Shown here: piece by piece, positions 34,599 to 45,624 of the stretch | Position numbering within the stretch: the stretch's first letter is position 1 | Layout: each line of letters begins with the position of its first letter | Assembly (NCBI GenBank): GCA_963816315.1 | Contig: CAWFJZ010000012.1 | Location: 74,055 to 138,054, forward strand | Direction: 5' to 3' | Source: CADEEN01 sp963816315 | Lineage (GTDB): Bacteria; Pseudomonadota; Gammaproteobacteria; Burkholderiales; Burkholderiaceae_C | Length of the DNA: 64,000 nucleotides | Made by a program: the position numbers and the translations under genes | The notes under the pieces: generated by a model | What the model was told of the DNA's origin: nothing | Database searches by the model: none | The model's input: the letters and a program-made list of their open reading frames with translations, nothing else

Positions 34599-35306
34599 TC
34601 ACGTCACGCGGCGCACGAACTCATTGGCGGCCAGCGGGCCGACGACCGCGGTGATGCCTTGATGCGCCTTGTCGATCAGCGCCGTCAGGCTCTTCACGTC
34701 GGTGGCGCCTTCGATGCGCTCGGCGAGTTCTTCGCCCAGCGGCCCGATCAACGCCACCAGCTCGCGCGCTGCGAAGCGGGCCGAGCGGCGCAACGTGGCG
34801 CTGCTGCCGCGCGAGTCCGCGTCCGGCATGGCGCCGCTGCGCGCGGTCTGCCGGGCGTAGTCGCTGGCGGCGGCCTCGCCGCGCACGCCGGCGATGAACG
34901 CGCGCGCATCGCCGATCGACTTCTGTAGAGCCTGGGTGTCGGGCGCGCGCTCGATGCGGATCGCCAAGGCCTCGCCCATCGGGCCGACAAGGTCGATCAG
35001 CCGCCGCGCGGCCAGCGCGGCCTCGTCGTGCAGCCCGCCGCCATCGCGCGCTGGCGTCGTGCGCTCGGCGTGGGGTCGCTGCGACGGCGCAGCAGCCTGG
35101 GCGCCCTTGAGGTGGCCGCCGACCAGCCGCGCGCAGTCGCGCAGGCTCTGCACCTGACTCGTCAGGGCCTGCGCGACGATGGACTCGGCGTACGCGCGGT
35201 CGCTGCGCATCTGCTGCACGTCGAGCGCGCAACCGAATTCGCGGCGCATCGGCACGACCATGCGCACCAGGGTGTTCTGCATGTCGCTGTGGAATGGAGA
35301 ACTCAC
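34599..35306 (-). CDS. Hypothetical protein with an internal duplication
   Basis: I do not recognise this 235-residue protein. Its C-terminal two-thirds contains two related helical units: LIDLVGPMGEALAIRIERAP near residues 105-124 and LVALIGPLGEELAERIEGAT near 184-203, each followed by a D-x3-L-x3-I pattern and an AA-containing helix, so it arose by duplication. GTG 35306 is used because GAGGAG precedes it by six bases. There is no signal peptide or membrane segment. Confidence 0.6.
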   Translation of the reverse strand: MSSPFHSDMQNTLVRMVVPMRREFGCALDVQQMRSDRAYAESIVAQALTSQVQSLRDCARLVGGHLKGAQAAAPSQRPHAERTTPARDGGGLHDEAALAARRLIDLVGPMGEALAIRIERAPDTQALQKSIGDARAFIAGVRGEAAASDYARQTARSGAMPDADSRGSSATLRRSARFAARELVALIGPLGEELAERIEGATDVKSLTALIDKAHQGITAVVGPLAANEFVRRVT

Positions 35307-35579
35307 GGTCGGCTCCTCGGGCAAAGCGCCAAGGCGGTGGGCCTTGGTGGGGTTGTCGAAACTGCTGTTTGCGTCAACGCTTCTCGTGAAAGCCCGACCC
35401 TGCGGCACTTGCGGTCACCCGGCCTGTCGGCCTGCGATGCGGTGCTCAGCGGCAGAAACAATTAGAAGCTTCTTCGGGCATTTGTGAGTCACCGCCGGTC
35501 CGGCAGGCGCTGTCCGCGTGAAGTCGTGCACTCGGACACACGCAGTTCTTGGTGCGTGAGCGGGCGCAGGACGGAGGGA

Positions 35580-36464
35580 TCAGCGCTTCACCGCGGCGGC
35601 GCCGTGCAACGACGGCTGGGGCATGCGCTGCGGCGACGTGCGGCCACGCGAAACCAGCCATCGCAACACACGCACCCGCAGCGACCACGGTCGCACGAGA
35701 GGCGTCCGCCCGAGCGATGCCTGGGCGACGGCCAATGCGTCTTCGAGCAACGCGTCGTGCAGCGGGCGAAACAACAGCGGCCAGGTCAGGCGGGCAGCGC
35801 CGTGCGTCGTCATCTCGATGCTGTGCCGCAAGGTGCAGCGCTGCGCCGTGAGGGGCACGATCTCCAAACGGTGGTGGCCCTCGAAGCCGCGCGGGCCGTT
35901 GAAGCGAAAGCGGATGCTCTGCCCCGGCTCGTACGCTTCGACGACATAGCGAACCGGACCATGCCCGCCGGCCGCACCCACGCCCAGCGGCCGGTCGAAT
36001 GCCATGCGCGGCCAGCACTGCCGCGGCCACAGCGCATCGTCGCGTGACGACAGTGAATCGATCAGCGCGCCGACCTGTTGCGGCGAGGCCGGCAGGTCGC
36101 GTTCGTGGATGTTCAGAACGTTCAACGTTGATCCGGCGAATCGGCTGGTGGCCGGCAGCACGTGCCCGAGCTTCGCATCGCCATAGCTGCGGACGACCTG
36201 CGAAATCACGACCTGGTAGCCATTCAACCAATCCTGCTGCCGGGCCTTCGCTTCGAGATGGCGCGGGTGCTGCACGAGCTGCTGCAGCGCTTCGAGCGTT
36301 TCCCAGTAGTACACGTTGCAGACCAGGCCGGTTTCACCGTTCTCCCAGCTCTCTTCGCCGAGATAACCGGGAAGCGTCTTCGCCAGCGCTGCAATGGCTT
36401 GATCGAGGCGATGGAAGTCATCGTCGAATTGCTTCTTGGCGAAGATGAACGTCGCGGTGTACAT
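35580..36464 (-). CDS. Monooxygenase-like (ABM) domain fused to an SRPBCC domain
   Basis: One uninterrupted 294-residue frame joins two domains. Residues 1 to about 105 resemble antibiotic-biosynthesis-monooxygenase-type proteins (MYTATFIFAKKQFDDDFHRL; YHWET-like VYYWETLEALQQL). Residues from about 115 resemble a standalone SRPBCC protein (LNVLNIHERDLPASPQQVGA; VRYVVEAYEPGQSIRFRF; HSIEMTTHGAARLTWPLLF). Relatives usually encode the two separately, so this is either a real fusion or an indel removing a stop near 36130. It begins two bases after the kup stop and is probably co-transcribed with kup. Confidence 0.7.
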   Translation of the reverse strand: MYTATFIFAKKQFDDDFHRLDQAIAALAKTLPGYLGEESWENGETGLVCNVYYWETLEALQQLVQHPRHLEAKARQQDWLNGYQVVISQVVRSYGDAKLGHVLPATSRFAGSTLNVLNIHERDLPASPQQVGALIDSLSSRDDALWPRQCWPRMAFDRPLGVGAAGGHGPVRYVVEAYEPGQSIRFRFNGPRGFEGHHRLEIVPLTAQRCTLRHSIEMTTHGAARLTWPLLFRPLHDALLEDALAVAQASLGRTPLVRPWSLRVRVLRWLVSRGRTSPQRMPQPSLHGAAAVKR

Positions 36465-36466
36465 CG

Positions 36467-38381
36467 TCAAATCTCCACCTTCGCCCCCAACTCGACGACG
36501 CGGTTCGTCGGCAGGTTCAGAAAGTCCGCCGCCGCGCCCGCATTGCGGTGCATCGACGCGAAGAGCTTTTCGCGCCACATCGCCATGCCTTCGCCGAAGG
36601 TCGGGATGACGATGTCGCGACTCAGGAAGTAGCTGGTCTGCATCTCGTCGAGCGGCACGCCGCGGCCTTCGAGCAGCTTCAGCGCTTCGGGCACGTCGGG
36701 TTCGTTCTTGAAGCCGAAGTGCAGGTTCACCGCCCAGCAGTCGTGGCCGAGCGGGTCCATCTCGACGCGCTTGCCGAAGCCGATCCACGGCACGTCGTGC
36801 TGGCGCACGGTGACGAACAGGTTGTACTGGTGCAGCACCTTGTTGTGCTTCAGGTTGTGCAGCAGCGCGTTGGGCGTGATGCCGGCCTCCGAGGTGAGGA
36901 AGACGGCGGTGCCGTCGGCGCGCGCCGGCGGGCTGACGAAGACGGCTTCGAGAAAGTCCGTCAGTGGGATGGCATCGGTGCGCAGCTTGTGCGAAAGCAG
37001 CTTGCGCCCCTGCGTCCAGGTCAGCATCAGCGTGAACATGAAAATGCCGATGACGATCGGGAACCAGCCGCCGCCGAACAGCTTCAACAAATTCGAGGCG
37101 AAGAACATGATGTCGATGACGAAGAAGAAGCCGGTCGCCGCCACGCACAGCGCCAGCGGGTAGCCCCAGCCGTAGCGCAGCACGAAGAAGGTCATGATCG
37201 TGGTGATCGTCATATCCAGCGTCACCGCGATGCCGTAGGCCGAGGCGAGGTTGGTCGATGACTTGAACATCACCACCGCGAGCACGATGAAAACGAACAG
37301 GCCCCAGTTGACGAAGGGCACGTAGATCTGGCCGGTGTCGCGCACGGAGGTGTGGTGGATCGCCATGCGCGGCAACAGGCCGAGCTGGACCGCCTGCTTG
37401 GTGACGGAGAACGCCGCCGTGATCAGCGCCTGCGAGGCGATCACCGTCGCCGCGGTGGCCAGAAACACCAGCGGCAAGCGCGCCCAGGGCGGCGCCATCA
37501 GGTAGAACGGGTTGATGGCCGCCGCCGGCTGCGACAGCAACAGCGCGCCCTGGCCGAAGTAGTTGATGACCAGCGCCGGCATCACCAGCGCGTACCAGGC
37601 GATGCGGATCGGCAGCTTGCCGAAGTGGCCGAGGTCGGCGTACAGCGCTTCGCCGCCGGTGACGACGAGCACGACGGCGCCGAGTGCGACGAAGGCCAGC
37701 AGCGGCTGCGAGGCGATGAACGAGAACGCGTACGCGGGGTTCAACGCCACCAGCACACCCGGGTGCGCCGCGATGTGCGGCAGGCCGAGCAACACCAGCA
37801 CGGCGAACCAGACCAGCGTGATCGGCCCGAACCACTTGCCGATGCCGCCGGTGCCGAAGCGCTGCACCGCGAACAGGCCGGTCAGCACGAGCGAGCGTCA
37901 GCGGGATCACCCAATCATGCAGCTTCGGCGCCGCGACTTCGAGGCCTTCGACCGCGGACAGCACCGAGATCGCCGGCGTGATGACGCCGTCGCCGTAGAA
38001 GACCGCGGTGCCGAACAGGCCGACCGTCATCAGCGTGCGCCGCAAGCGCGGCTTGCCCTGCACCGCGTGCGTGGCCAGCGCCAGCATCGCGATCAGCCCG
38101 CCTTCGCCGTTGTTGTCGGCGCGCAGGATCAGCAGCACGTACTTCAGCGAGATGATGACGGTGATGGTCCAGAAGACCAGCGACAGCACGCCCAGGATGT
38201 TGGCCGGCGTGACCTCGACATGGCCGCCGTGGAAGATTTCCTTCAGCGCATACAGCGGGCTGGTGCCGATGTCGCCATAGACCACGCCGAGGGCGGCCAG
38301 CGTCAGTGCGGCCAGTGCAGCGGGCGATTTTTGTTTGACTGCGGGAGCGCTCAAGAGCAACCGCGCGAAAGCGTCGCGCAT
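36467..38381 (-). CDS. kup: Potassium uptake protein Kup (one frameshift)
   Basis: This Kup/HAK/KT-family K+ transporter of about 637 residues has the family opening LAALGVVYGDIGTSPLYALK, then YGDGVITPAISVLSAVEGL, GGEALYADLGHFGKLPIRIA and a long hydrophilic C-terminal part ending VVELGAKVEI. Kup couples potassium to proton entry and matters most at low pH. A single frame change near 37893 splits the frame at VIPLTL/VLTGLFAVQRFG; one extra base accounts for it. The 3' neighbour is the ABM-SRPBCC gene. Confidence 0.9.
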
Positions 38382-38448
38382 GACTTCTTCGGGGCAGCCA
38401 TTGTGCGCCGCAGCAAAGGCTTGCGCCAGCGCTGCTGTGACGACGGCG

Positions 38449-39708
38449 CTACGACAAGGTGATGGCCTGTCGCTCGCAGCCGAGCGCGCGGGTCTCGTCG
38501 CCCTCGGCGCGCGCCAGCGTGGCCAGCCGGCGCCAGCACTCGCGGCGGGCATCGCCGATGAGCGTCTGCGCGGCGGCGGCGCGTTCGAGCGGCGAGCGCG
38601 CCTTGCCCCACAGGCCGCGCTCGGCATAAGCGCTGCCGACGACGGCCTGCACCGCGGCCTCTTGCGGCAGGGCTTGCTCGGCGGCTTGCAGGCGCGGCAG
38701 CCAATCGGGGCCGATGCCGCCGAGGTTGCGCGCCAGCGCCAGCGACACCGCCTCGCGCTCCTCGCGGCTCAACTCCGCCAGGCGCTCCCACAGCGGCAGC
38801 AGCCAGGTGGCGGGCGCGTGTCATGTCGCCGAACGTCGGCGGCGCGGCGCGCCGCGCGGGCAGACGACGAAGGCGTCGGCGTGGTCCACCGCGTCGAGCT
38901 GCTGCCAGGCGCGTTCGAGCTGATCGATGTCGCGCGCGCCGTCGAGCGCTTCGATGGCCAGCGAGCGCAGCAGGCCCTGCGCCGCGCCGGGCGTGAAGGC
39001 CTGGTGCTTGGCCAGCAGGCGGGCGGTGCGCAGGCCTTCGGCCGGGTCGCCGGCCAGGCGCTGCGCTTGCAGTTTCAGGCGCAGCGCCTGCGTGCGCCGG
39101 GCCACGCCGGGCGGCAGCGCGGCCAGCAGCGTCAGCGCGCGCTCGGCGTCGCGGTCGTCGATCGCCCATTCGGCGGCCAGCAGCGTCACCGCGTCGTCGG
39201 TGGCGCGGGCGCCGCTGCTGTTCTTGTGCTCGCGCTGCAACTGCTCGAGCTGCGCGATCTGGCGGTCGCGCTGCGGCCGGTCCTGCAGGCGGTGCGCGCT
39301 GGCGCCGGCGAGCAGGTGCGCCAGGCCGCGCGTCGAGGCTTCGTCCTGCAGCCCGGGTGTCGCCTGGTGAATCGCGATCGCGCGTTCGGCGGCCTTGTGG
39401 GCGCGGCTGTAGCGCGCGCCGAAATACTCGGCCAGGGCCTCGCGCAGCGCGCCTTGTGCCGCGCGCTCGCGGCGTTGCATGCGCCAGGCGGCTGCGCGCT
39501 CGGGCAGCGTGATCAGCGACTGCACGCCGCGCAGCGCCACCAGCAACGCCACGCAGCTGCCGACCAGGCCGAGCAGGAACAGGTTCATCGACATGTCGAG
39601 CCGCCAGCCGTTCCAGTACAGGCTGACCAGGCCGTCGTTGCGGCCGAAGGTGGTGGCGGCGACGACGGCGGCGATGGCCAGCAGGATGAGCCAGATGACG
39701 GACTTCAT
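38449..39708 (-). CDS. hemY: HemY-family TPR membrane protein (two compensating frameshifts)
   Basis: This protein of about 419 residues starts MKSVIWLILLAIAAVVAATT, has a second hydrophobic segment (MNLFLLGLVGSCVALLVAL) and a TPR-rich C-terminal region, matching the inner-membrane HemY protein of haem-biosynthesis operons (not protoporphyrinogen oxidase). Between about 38868 and 38815 the frame shifts out and back, creating a false stop at 38821; sequence on both sides is in the same frame. It is the last gene of the hemC-D-X-Y cluster. Confidence 0.83.
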
Positions 39709-39720
39709 GGGGCGCGATCC

Positions 39721-39786
39721 GCCGGGCCGCCCCAAGGGTAGCGCGCGCCCCCTCGGGGGGCAGCGAACGAAGTGAGCGTGGGGGCC
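39721..39786 (-). repeat. GC-rich intergenic palindromic element, copy 1
   Basis: GCCGGGCCGCCCCAAGGGTA opens a 66-base element that contains CCCCCTCGGGGGG and ends GTGAGCGTGGGGGCC. The same arrangement occurs in reverse orientation at 59831-59894. It fills the gap between hemY and hemX and can fold into nested hairpins. Confidence 0.7.
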
Positions 39787-39793
39787 AACGCCG

Positions 39794-40894
39794 TCATCTT
39801 CCGGCGGCGGCGGTCGTCAATGCAGCCAAGGTTTCATCAGGCCGCGGCAACGCGCTCTGCCGCGATTGCACGCTGACCTGGCGCAACGCGTCGCTCGCCG
39901 CGACGACGCGCTTGGACGAGCGGTCGAAGTAGCGGTCGAGCACCGCCTGCGCGTCGCGCAGATCGGACTGCGCGATCTCGAACTGGCGCGAGAACAGCGC
40001 CAGCCGCGCGTTGAGCAGGCGCAGCTTGAGGTTCTCGCGCAGGAAGACCTGCTGCTCGGGCGTGGCCAGCACGCTTTCCGGGTGATCGATCTTGGTCACG
40101 CGCACCAGCGAGCGCAGCTCGTTGCCGACATGCGCCAACCCGGCCTGCCACAGCGCACTGGCGCGGTCGCGCCAATCGTCAGCGCTCGCACGGGTGCGCC
40201 GGTCTGCGTCGTCGAGGGCTGGCGTGGCGGCGGGCGTCGGCGTTGCCGCCGCAGCGGGCCGCCCCACCGCCAGCAGCGGCAGCTCATCGACCAGGCGCAC
40301 CGCTTCGTCCAGGCGCGCGGCGAGCGTGGCCACATCGACCGCACCCTGCGCGCGCGTGCGCTCCAGGTCGCGCGTGATGGCGCGGCGCACGCGCTCCAGG
40401 CGCGGCTGGTTGTAGCGCGCCAGTCGCTCGTCGGCCTGCTTCAACGTCAGCACCAGCGGCTCGGCGCTGCCGGTGAGCGCGCTTTGCTGCAAGGCCACGC
40501 GGATCGCGGCCTCGACGTCGGCGACGACGTTCTCGTCGCGAGAACGGGCGACGGACTGCAGCAGCTCCTCGACCTGCGAGCGCTGCATCGCGGCTTCGGA
40601 CACGCGCGCATCGAGCAACGCGCTCTTCGCCGACGCGTCCTGCGCCAGCTCCTGCGCGCTGCGCGCGGCGGCGCGGGCATCGGCGGCGTCGCGCTGGCTC
40701 GACTCCTGGCGCTGCACCAGCTCGCGTTCGAGTGACTTGACGCGGCGCTGCGTCTGCCACGCCACCGCCAGCGCAATCACGGTCAGGCCGAGCGCGACCA
40801 CGGCCAGCAGCGCCTGCCAGTTCGAGGGTCGCCGCGCGGCCGGCGTTGACGGCAGCGCAGGGGCCACGGCGGTGGTGTCGTCAGAGGCGTTCAC
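39794..40894 (-). CDS. hemX: HemX-family membrane protein (putative uroporphyrinogen-III C-methyltransferase homologue)
   Basis: This 366-residue protein has one membrane helix (ALLAVVALGLTVIALAVAW), a coiled-coil stretch rich in alanine, glutamine and arginine (residues about 60-120), and the HemX periplasmic body with WQAGLAHVGNELRSLVRVTK. HemX is annotated as a uroporphyrinogen methyltransferase but lacks that fold; a scaffold role in haem synthesis is more likely. GTG 40894 is the first plausible start after the hemD stop. Confidence 0.85.
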   Translation of the reverse strand: MNASDDTTAVAPALPSTPAARRPSNWQALLAVVALGLTVIALAVAWQTQRRVKSLERELVQRQESSQRDAADARAAARSAQELAQDASAKSALLDARVSEAAMQRSQVEELLQSVARSRDENVVADVEAAIRVALQQSALTGSAEPLVLTLKQADERLARYNQPRLERVRRAITRDLERTRAQGAVDVATLAARLDEAVRLVDELPLLAVGRPAAAATPTPAATPALDDADRRTRASADDWRDRASALWQAGLAHVGNELRSLVRVTKIDHPESVLATPEQQVFLRENLKLRLLNARLALFSRQFEIAQSDLRDAQAVLDRYFDRSSKRVVAASDALRQVSVQSRQSALPRPDETLAALTTAAAGR

Positions 40895-40907
40895 GAGGAC
40901 GGTGATT

Positions 40908-41681
40908 CTAAAGTTCGCCCAGCGAGCCCACGGCCGAGAGCACGGCGTCCACCACCGGCGGCGCTTCGAGCACGCGGCCGAAGCCGGCCCGGCGCGCGCG
41001 TTGCGCGATGCGCGGGTGCGAGGCCACGGCGATGCTCTGCCGCCAATCGGCGCCCGGCAGCAGCAGCGTGACGAGCGCCAGCAGGTGGTCGATGGCCTCG
41101 GCGCTCGACAGCAGCCAGACATGCTGACCCGGCGCCGCGAGCGCGGCCAGCGCCAGCGCGCGTTCACCGTCCGACCACTCGGGCGCGCGGCGCTGGTACG
41201 CCTGCACGAAAGCGATCTTCGCGCCGGCGCCGCGCAGCGCCTGCGCGAATTCGTCGCGGCCACCGTCGCCGCGAATCACCAGCGCGTTGCGGCCGACCCA
41301 GTCTTCGTTTTGCAGCTCGGACCAGAGCGCGGTGGAGTCGAACGGCGCGGCGCGCGGCGCGACGCACAGCGCCGCCGGCACACCGGCTTCGACCAGCGCT
41401 TCAACCGTGCCTGGCCCGGTGGCAGCCGCACGCAGGCCTTTCGGCCACGTGCGCGCCGCGGGACGCGCGGCGAAGAAGCTCGTCACTGCGTTCGGGCTGA
41501 CGAACATCGCCAGGTCGCGTTGCGGCAGCAGGTGCCAGGCGTCGCGCAGCGCCGTCGTCTCCGCCATCGGTTCGATGGCGATCAGCGGCAAGGCCTCGGC
41601 CTGCAGCCCCTTGTCGCGCAGCTTGTCCACCCACGCCGCGGCTTGCGGCGCGGGGCGGGTGACGAGCAGGGTCAGCGCCAT
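40908..41681 (-). CDS. hemD: Uroporphyrinogen-III synthase
   Basis: This 257-residue cytosolic enzyme would cyclise hydroxymethylbilane to uroporphyrinogen III with inversion of ring D. The family is weakly conserved; visible cues are LLVTRPAPQAAAWVDKL at the start, LAMFVSPNAVTSFF near residue 60 and HVWLLSSAEAIDHLL near 190. Position directly after hemC (seven bases) makes the call secure. ATG 41681 (MALTLLV) is chosen over the longer frame because it matches the family N-terminus. Confidence 0.9.
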   Translation of the reverse strand: MALTLLVTRPAPQAAAWVDKLRDKGLQAEALPLIAIEPMAETTALRDAWHLLPQRDLAMFVSPNAVTSFFAARPAARTWPKGLRAAATGPGTVEALVEAGVPAALCVAPRAAPFDSTALWSELQNEDWVGRNALVIRGDGGRDEFAQALRGAGAKIAFVQAYQRRAPEWSDGERALALAALAAPGQHVWLLSSAEAIDHLLALVTLLLPGADWRQSIAVASHPRIAQRARRAGFGRVLEAPPVVDAVLSAVGSLGEL

Positions 41682-41688
41682 CGCGCTA

Positions 41689-42633
41689 TCAACTGGCGTG
41701 CAAGTACGAAGCGGCGCCACGATCGCGCAGCGCCGCCACGGCTTGCGCACCGAGCGCTTCGGCATCGGCGACGCTGGTCACCGCGGCCTGCGTGCGTGCA
41801 TGCAGCAAAGGCCGCTTCGGCGCTTCGGCGTCGCCGAGCGCGGCATGCAGTTGCAGCACCTGGCCTTCCCAATGCGCATGCGCGGCCAGCGGCACCGAGC
41901 AACTGCCGCCCAAGCCGCGCGAGACCGCGCGCTCGGCGTGCACCGCGAGCCACGCCGGTGGGTGGATCAACGTCGCCAACGCTTCGCGCAACGGTGCGTC
42001 GTCGGCGCGCACCTCGATGCCGAGCGCGCCCTGGCCGGCGGCGGGCAGCATCTGCGCGGCGTCGAAGCGGCTGCGGATGCGCTCGGCCAGGCCCAGGCGC
42101 ATCAGGCCCGCCGCGGCGAGCACGATGGCGTCGTACTGGCCTTCGTCCAATTTGCGCAGGCGCGTGTCGAGGTTGCCGCGCAGCGGCTCGATCACCAAGT
42201 CGGGGCGCACGGCGGCGATCTGCACCACGCGGCGCAGGCTCGAGGTGCCGACCACCGCACCTTGCGGCAGTTCGGCCAGAGCGTTGAAGCGCGGCGAGAC
42301 GAAGGCGTCGCGCGGGTCTTCGCGCTCCAGCACCGCGGCCAGCGCGAAGCTGTCGGGCAACTCCATCGGCACGTCCTTGAGCGAATGCACGGCGAGGTCG
42401 GCGCGCCGGTCTTCGAGCGCGGTTTCGAGCTCCTTGACGAACAGGCCCTTGCCGCCGACTTTCGACAACGCCACGTCGAGGATCTGGTCGCCGCGCGTCG
42501 TCATGCCGAGCAATTCGACGTCGATGCCGAAGCGCTGCTGCAACAAGGCTTGCACATGTTTTGCTTGCCACAGCGCGAGGCGGCTTTCGCGGGTGGCGAT
42601 GGTGAGCTTGCGCCCATCGAGAAGAGACACCAT
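41689..42633 (-). CDS. hemC: Porphobilinogen deaminase (hydroxymethylbilane synthase)
   Basis: This 314-residue enzyme polymerises four porphobilinogens into hydroxymethylbilane. Marks are LTIATRESRLALWQAKHVQ at 10-28, GGKGLFVKELETALEDRRAD near 60-79, HSLKDVPMELP, GTSSLRR, and RGLGGSCSVPLAAHAHW, whose cysteine carries the dipyrromethane cofactor. It is divergent from ppc with a 54-base gap that must hold both start regions. Confidence 0.95.
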   Translation of the reverse strand: MVSLLDGRKLTIATRESRLALWQAKHVQALLQQRFGIDVELLGMTTRGDQILDVALSKVGGKGLFVKELETALEDRRADLAVHSLKDVPMELPDSFALAAVLEREDPRDAFVSPRFNALAELPQGAVVGTSSLRRVVQIAAVRPDLVIEPLRGNLDTRLRKLDEGQYDAIVLAAAGLMRLGLAERIRSRFDAAQMLPAAGQGALGIEVRADDAPLREALATLIHPPAWLAVHAERAVSRGLGGSCSVPLAAHAHWEGQVLQLHAALGDAEAPKRPLLHARTQAAVTSVADAEALGAQAVAALRDRGAASYLHAS

Positions 42634-42687
42634 GCGCGGATTATCGACGCCTTGGTAACATCAAATTCAGTAACCGGATTACACGTC

Positions 42688-45496
42688 ATGCCCAGAGCGA
42701 AGACCTCATCCCGTGATCAGAGCGACGCCGCGGCGAAGAACGTCCCGCTGGTCGAAGACATCCGCTTGCTCGGCCGCATCCTCGGCGACGTGATCCGCGA
42801 GCAGGAGGGCCACGAGGCCTTCGAGCTGATCGAGCGCGTGCGCCAGTTGTCGGTGGCCTACCGGCTGAAGAAAGACGCTTCGGCCGGCCGCGTGCTCGAC
42901 CGCTTGCTGAAGAACCTCTCGGGCGACCAGACGGTGAGCGTGATCCGCGCCTTCTCCTACTTCTCGCACCTGGCCAACATCGCCGAAGACCGCCACCACG
43001 TGCGCCGCCGCGAGCACCACGAGCGCGAAGGGCACTTGCAGGAAGGCTCTCTGGCGATGGCGTTCGATCGCCTGTTCAACGCCGGCCTGCGCGCCAGCGA
43101 GATCGCGGCCACGCTCGGCCAGGCCCATATCAGCCCGGTGCTGACCGCGCATCCGACCGAGGTGCAGAGAAAGAGCATCCTCGACGCCGAGCGTGCGATC
43201 GCCGAACTGGTGGGCGAGCGCGATCGCCTGGCCACCGCGCGCGAGCATGCCGACAACGAGGCCTTGCTGCGCGCACGCGTGACGCAACTGTGGCAGACGC
43301 GCATGCTGCGCCAGGTCAAGCTCACCGTGTCCGACGAGATCGAGAACGCGCTGTCGTACTACCACTCGACCTTCCTGCGCGAGATTCCGCATCTCTACCG
43401 CGACATCGAGCGCACGCTGCACGGCCATGCGGTCGCCAACTTTCTGCGCATGGGCCACTGGATCGGCGGCGACCGCGATGGCAATCCCAACGTTGGCGCG
43501 CCGACACTGAACATCGCACTGGCACGCCAGGCCGAAGTGGCGCTGCGCCACTACCTGACCGAGGTTCATGCGCTCGGCGCCGAACTGTCGATTTCGCAGA
43601 CCCTGGCGCCCGTGACGGCGCCGATGCGCGCGTTGGCCGAGCGCTCGCCCGACCGCAACCCGCACCGCGAGGACGAACCCTACCGGCGCGCGCTGATCGG
43701 CGTCTATGCGCGTCTGGCCGCCAACCTGCATGACTTCACCGGCACCGAAGCCCTGCGGCATGCGGTGGCGCCGCAGAACCCGTACGCGAGCGCGGCCGAG
43801 TTTCTGGCCGACCTGCGCACGATCGAGGTGTCACTGCACCACCACCACGCCAGCTCGCTGATCGCGCCGCGCCTGGCGCCGCTGATGCGCGCGGTGCAGG
43901 TCTTCGGTTTCCACCTCGCCACGATCGACCTGCGCCAGAGTTCCGACCAGCACGAACTGGTGATCGCCGAGCTGCTGCGCGTGGCCCGCATCGAGCCTGA
44001 CTACGCGGCCTTGAGCGAAGACGCGCGCCGTGCCTGTCTGCTTGCCCTGCTGAGCGACGCCCGGCCGCTGCGCGTGCGGGGCCACGGCTACAGCGATCTC
44101 ACGCTGGGTGAACTGGCGGTGTTCGAGGCCGCGCGCGAAGCGCTGCAACGTTATGGCCGTCATGCGATTCGCCACTACATCATTTCGCACACCGAGCAGG
44201 TCAGCGATCTGCTCGAAGTGCTGCTGCTGCAGAAGGAATGCGGATTGCTGCGAGGCACGCTCGACACCGAAGCGCTGGCCGACCTGATCGTGGTGCCGTT
44301 GTTCGAAACCATCGAAGACCTGCGCCAAGCCTCGACCATCATGCGCGATTTCTATGCCCTGCCCGGCGTGCTGCCGCTCGTGCTGGGCAGCCGCGTCGGT
44401 GCTTTCCCCGAGCAGGACATCATGCTGGGCTACAGCGACAGCAACAAGGACGGCGGTTTTTTCACCAGCAACTGGGAGCTGTACCGCGCCGAGACCGCGC
44501 TGGTGGCACTGTTCTCACCGCTGGAGCGTCAGCACGGCCTGAAGCTGCGTCTGTTCCACGGCCGCGGCGGCACGGTGGGGCGCGGCGGCGGACCGAGCTA
44601 CCAGGCCATCCTGGCGCAACCGCCGGGCACGGTGAACGGCCAGATTCGCCTGACCGAGCAGGGCGAGATCATCGCGTCGAAATACGCGCATCCGGAGATC
44701 GGCCGGCGCAACCTGGAGACGCTCGTCGCGGCGACGCTCGAAGCGACGCTGCTGCACCCGACGAAGACGGCGCCGAAAGCGTTTCTCGACGCGGCAGCGC
44801 AGATCAGCGAGGCCAGCTTTGCGGCGTATCGCGCGCTCGTCTATGGCACGCCCGGCTTCACCGACTACTTTTTCGAGGCGACGCCGATCCGCGAGATCGC
44901 CGAGCTCAACATCGGCTCGCGCCCCGCATCACGCAAAGCCGGCCGCCGCATCGAAGACCTGCGCGCGATCCCGTGGGGCTTCTCCTGGGGCCAGTGCCGC
45001 GTCGCCTTGCCCGGCTGGGCGGGCTTCGGCAGCGCCATCGAGCAGTGGCTCGGCACCGTGCGCGGCCAAGCGCAAGGAGCGCCTGGCGCTGCTGCAGAAG
45101 ATGCACAAGCAGTGGCCGTTCTTCCGCACGCTGCTGTCGAACCTCGACATGGTGCTGGCCAAGAGCGATCTGCGCATCGCCGCGCGGTATGTCGAGCTGG
45201 TCGAAGACAAGAAGCTCGCCAAGCGCATCTTCGCTGCGGTGCAGACGGAGTGGGACAAGACCAATGCGATGCTGTCGCTGATCACCGGCGAGCGCGAACG
45301 GCTGCAGACCAACCCGTCCCTCGCGCGCTCGATCGAGCATCGCTTTCCGTACCTCGACCCGTTGAATCATCTGCAGGTCGAGTTGATGCGGCGCTACCGG
45401 CAACAGCGGGCCAACGATCCGGGGGCCGAGCGGGTGAAGCGGGGGATTCACATCTCCATCAATGGCATTGCGGCAGGTCTGAGAAATACAGGTTGA
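42688..45496 (+). CDS. ppc: Phosphoenolpyruvate carboxylase (one frameshift)
   Basis: This enzyme of about 935 residues carboxylates PEP to oxaloacetate, an anaplerotic step. Active-site motifs are VLTAHPTEVQRKS with the catalytic histidine, GHWIGGDRDGNPNV, GYSDSNKDGGFFTSNW and FHGRGGTVGRGGGPSYQA; the C-terminus ends GIHISINGIAAGLRNTG, matching the conserved NTG terminus. A single frame change near 45065, just after SAIEQWLG, displaces the last 140 residues and is probably a sequencing indel. It is divergent from hemC. Confidence 0.93.
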
Positions 45497-45624
45497 GGCG
45501 AAGCCTCACCCTTCGGGCGAACGTACCGCTCCCCCGAGCCCCCTCCGAGAGGGAGCTCCAGCATGAAGGTGAATCGGCCTGTCGGCCGAGAGGCACAAAT
45601 AGCCTGCAGCATGGTAACAAAGAC

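Noticed and set aside
35580..38627. A 1015-codon minus-strand frame across kup and the ABM-SRPBCC gene
   Set aside because: Its first part is the Kup N-terminus and its last part the ABM-SRPBCC protein; the middle is out of frame with Kup because of the indel near 37893.
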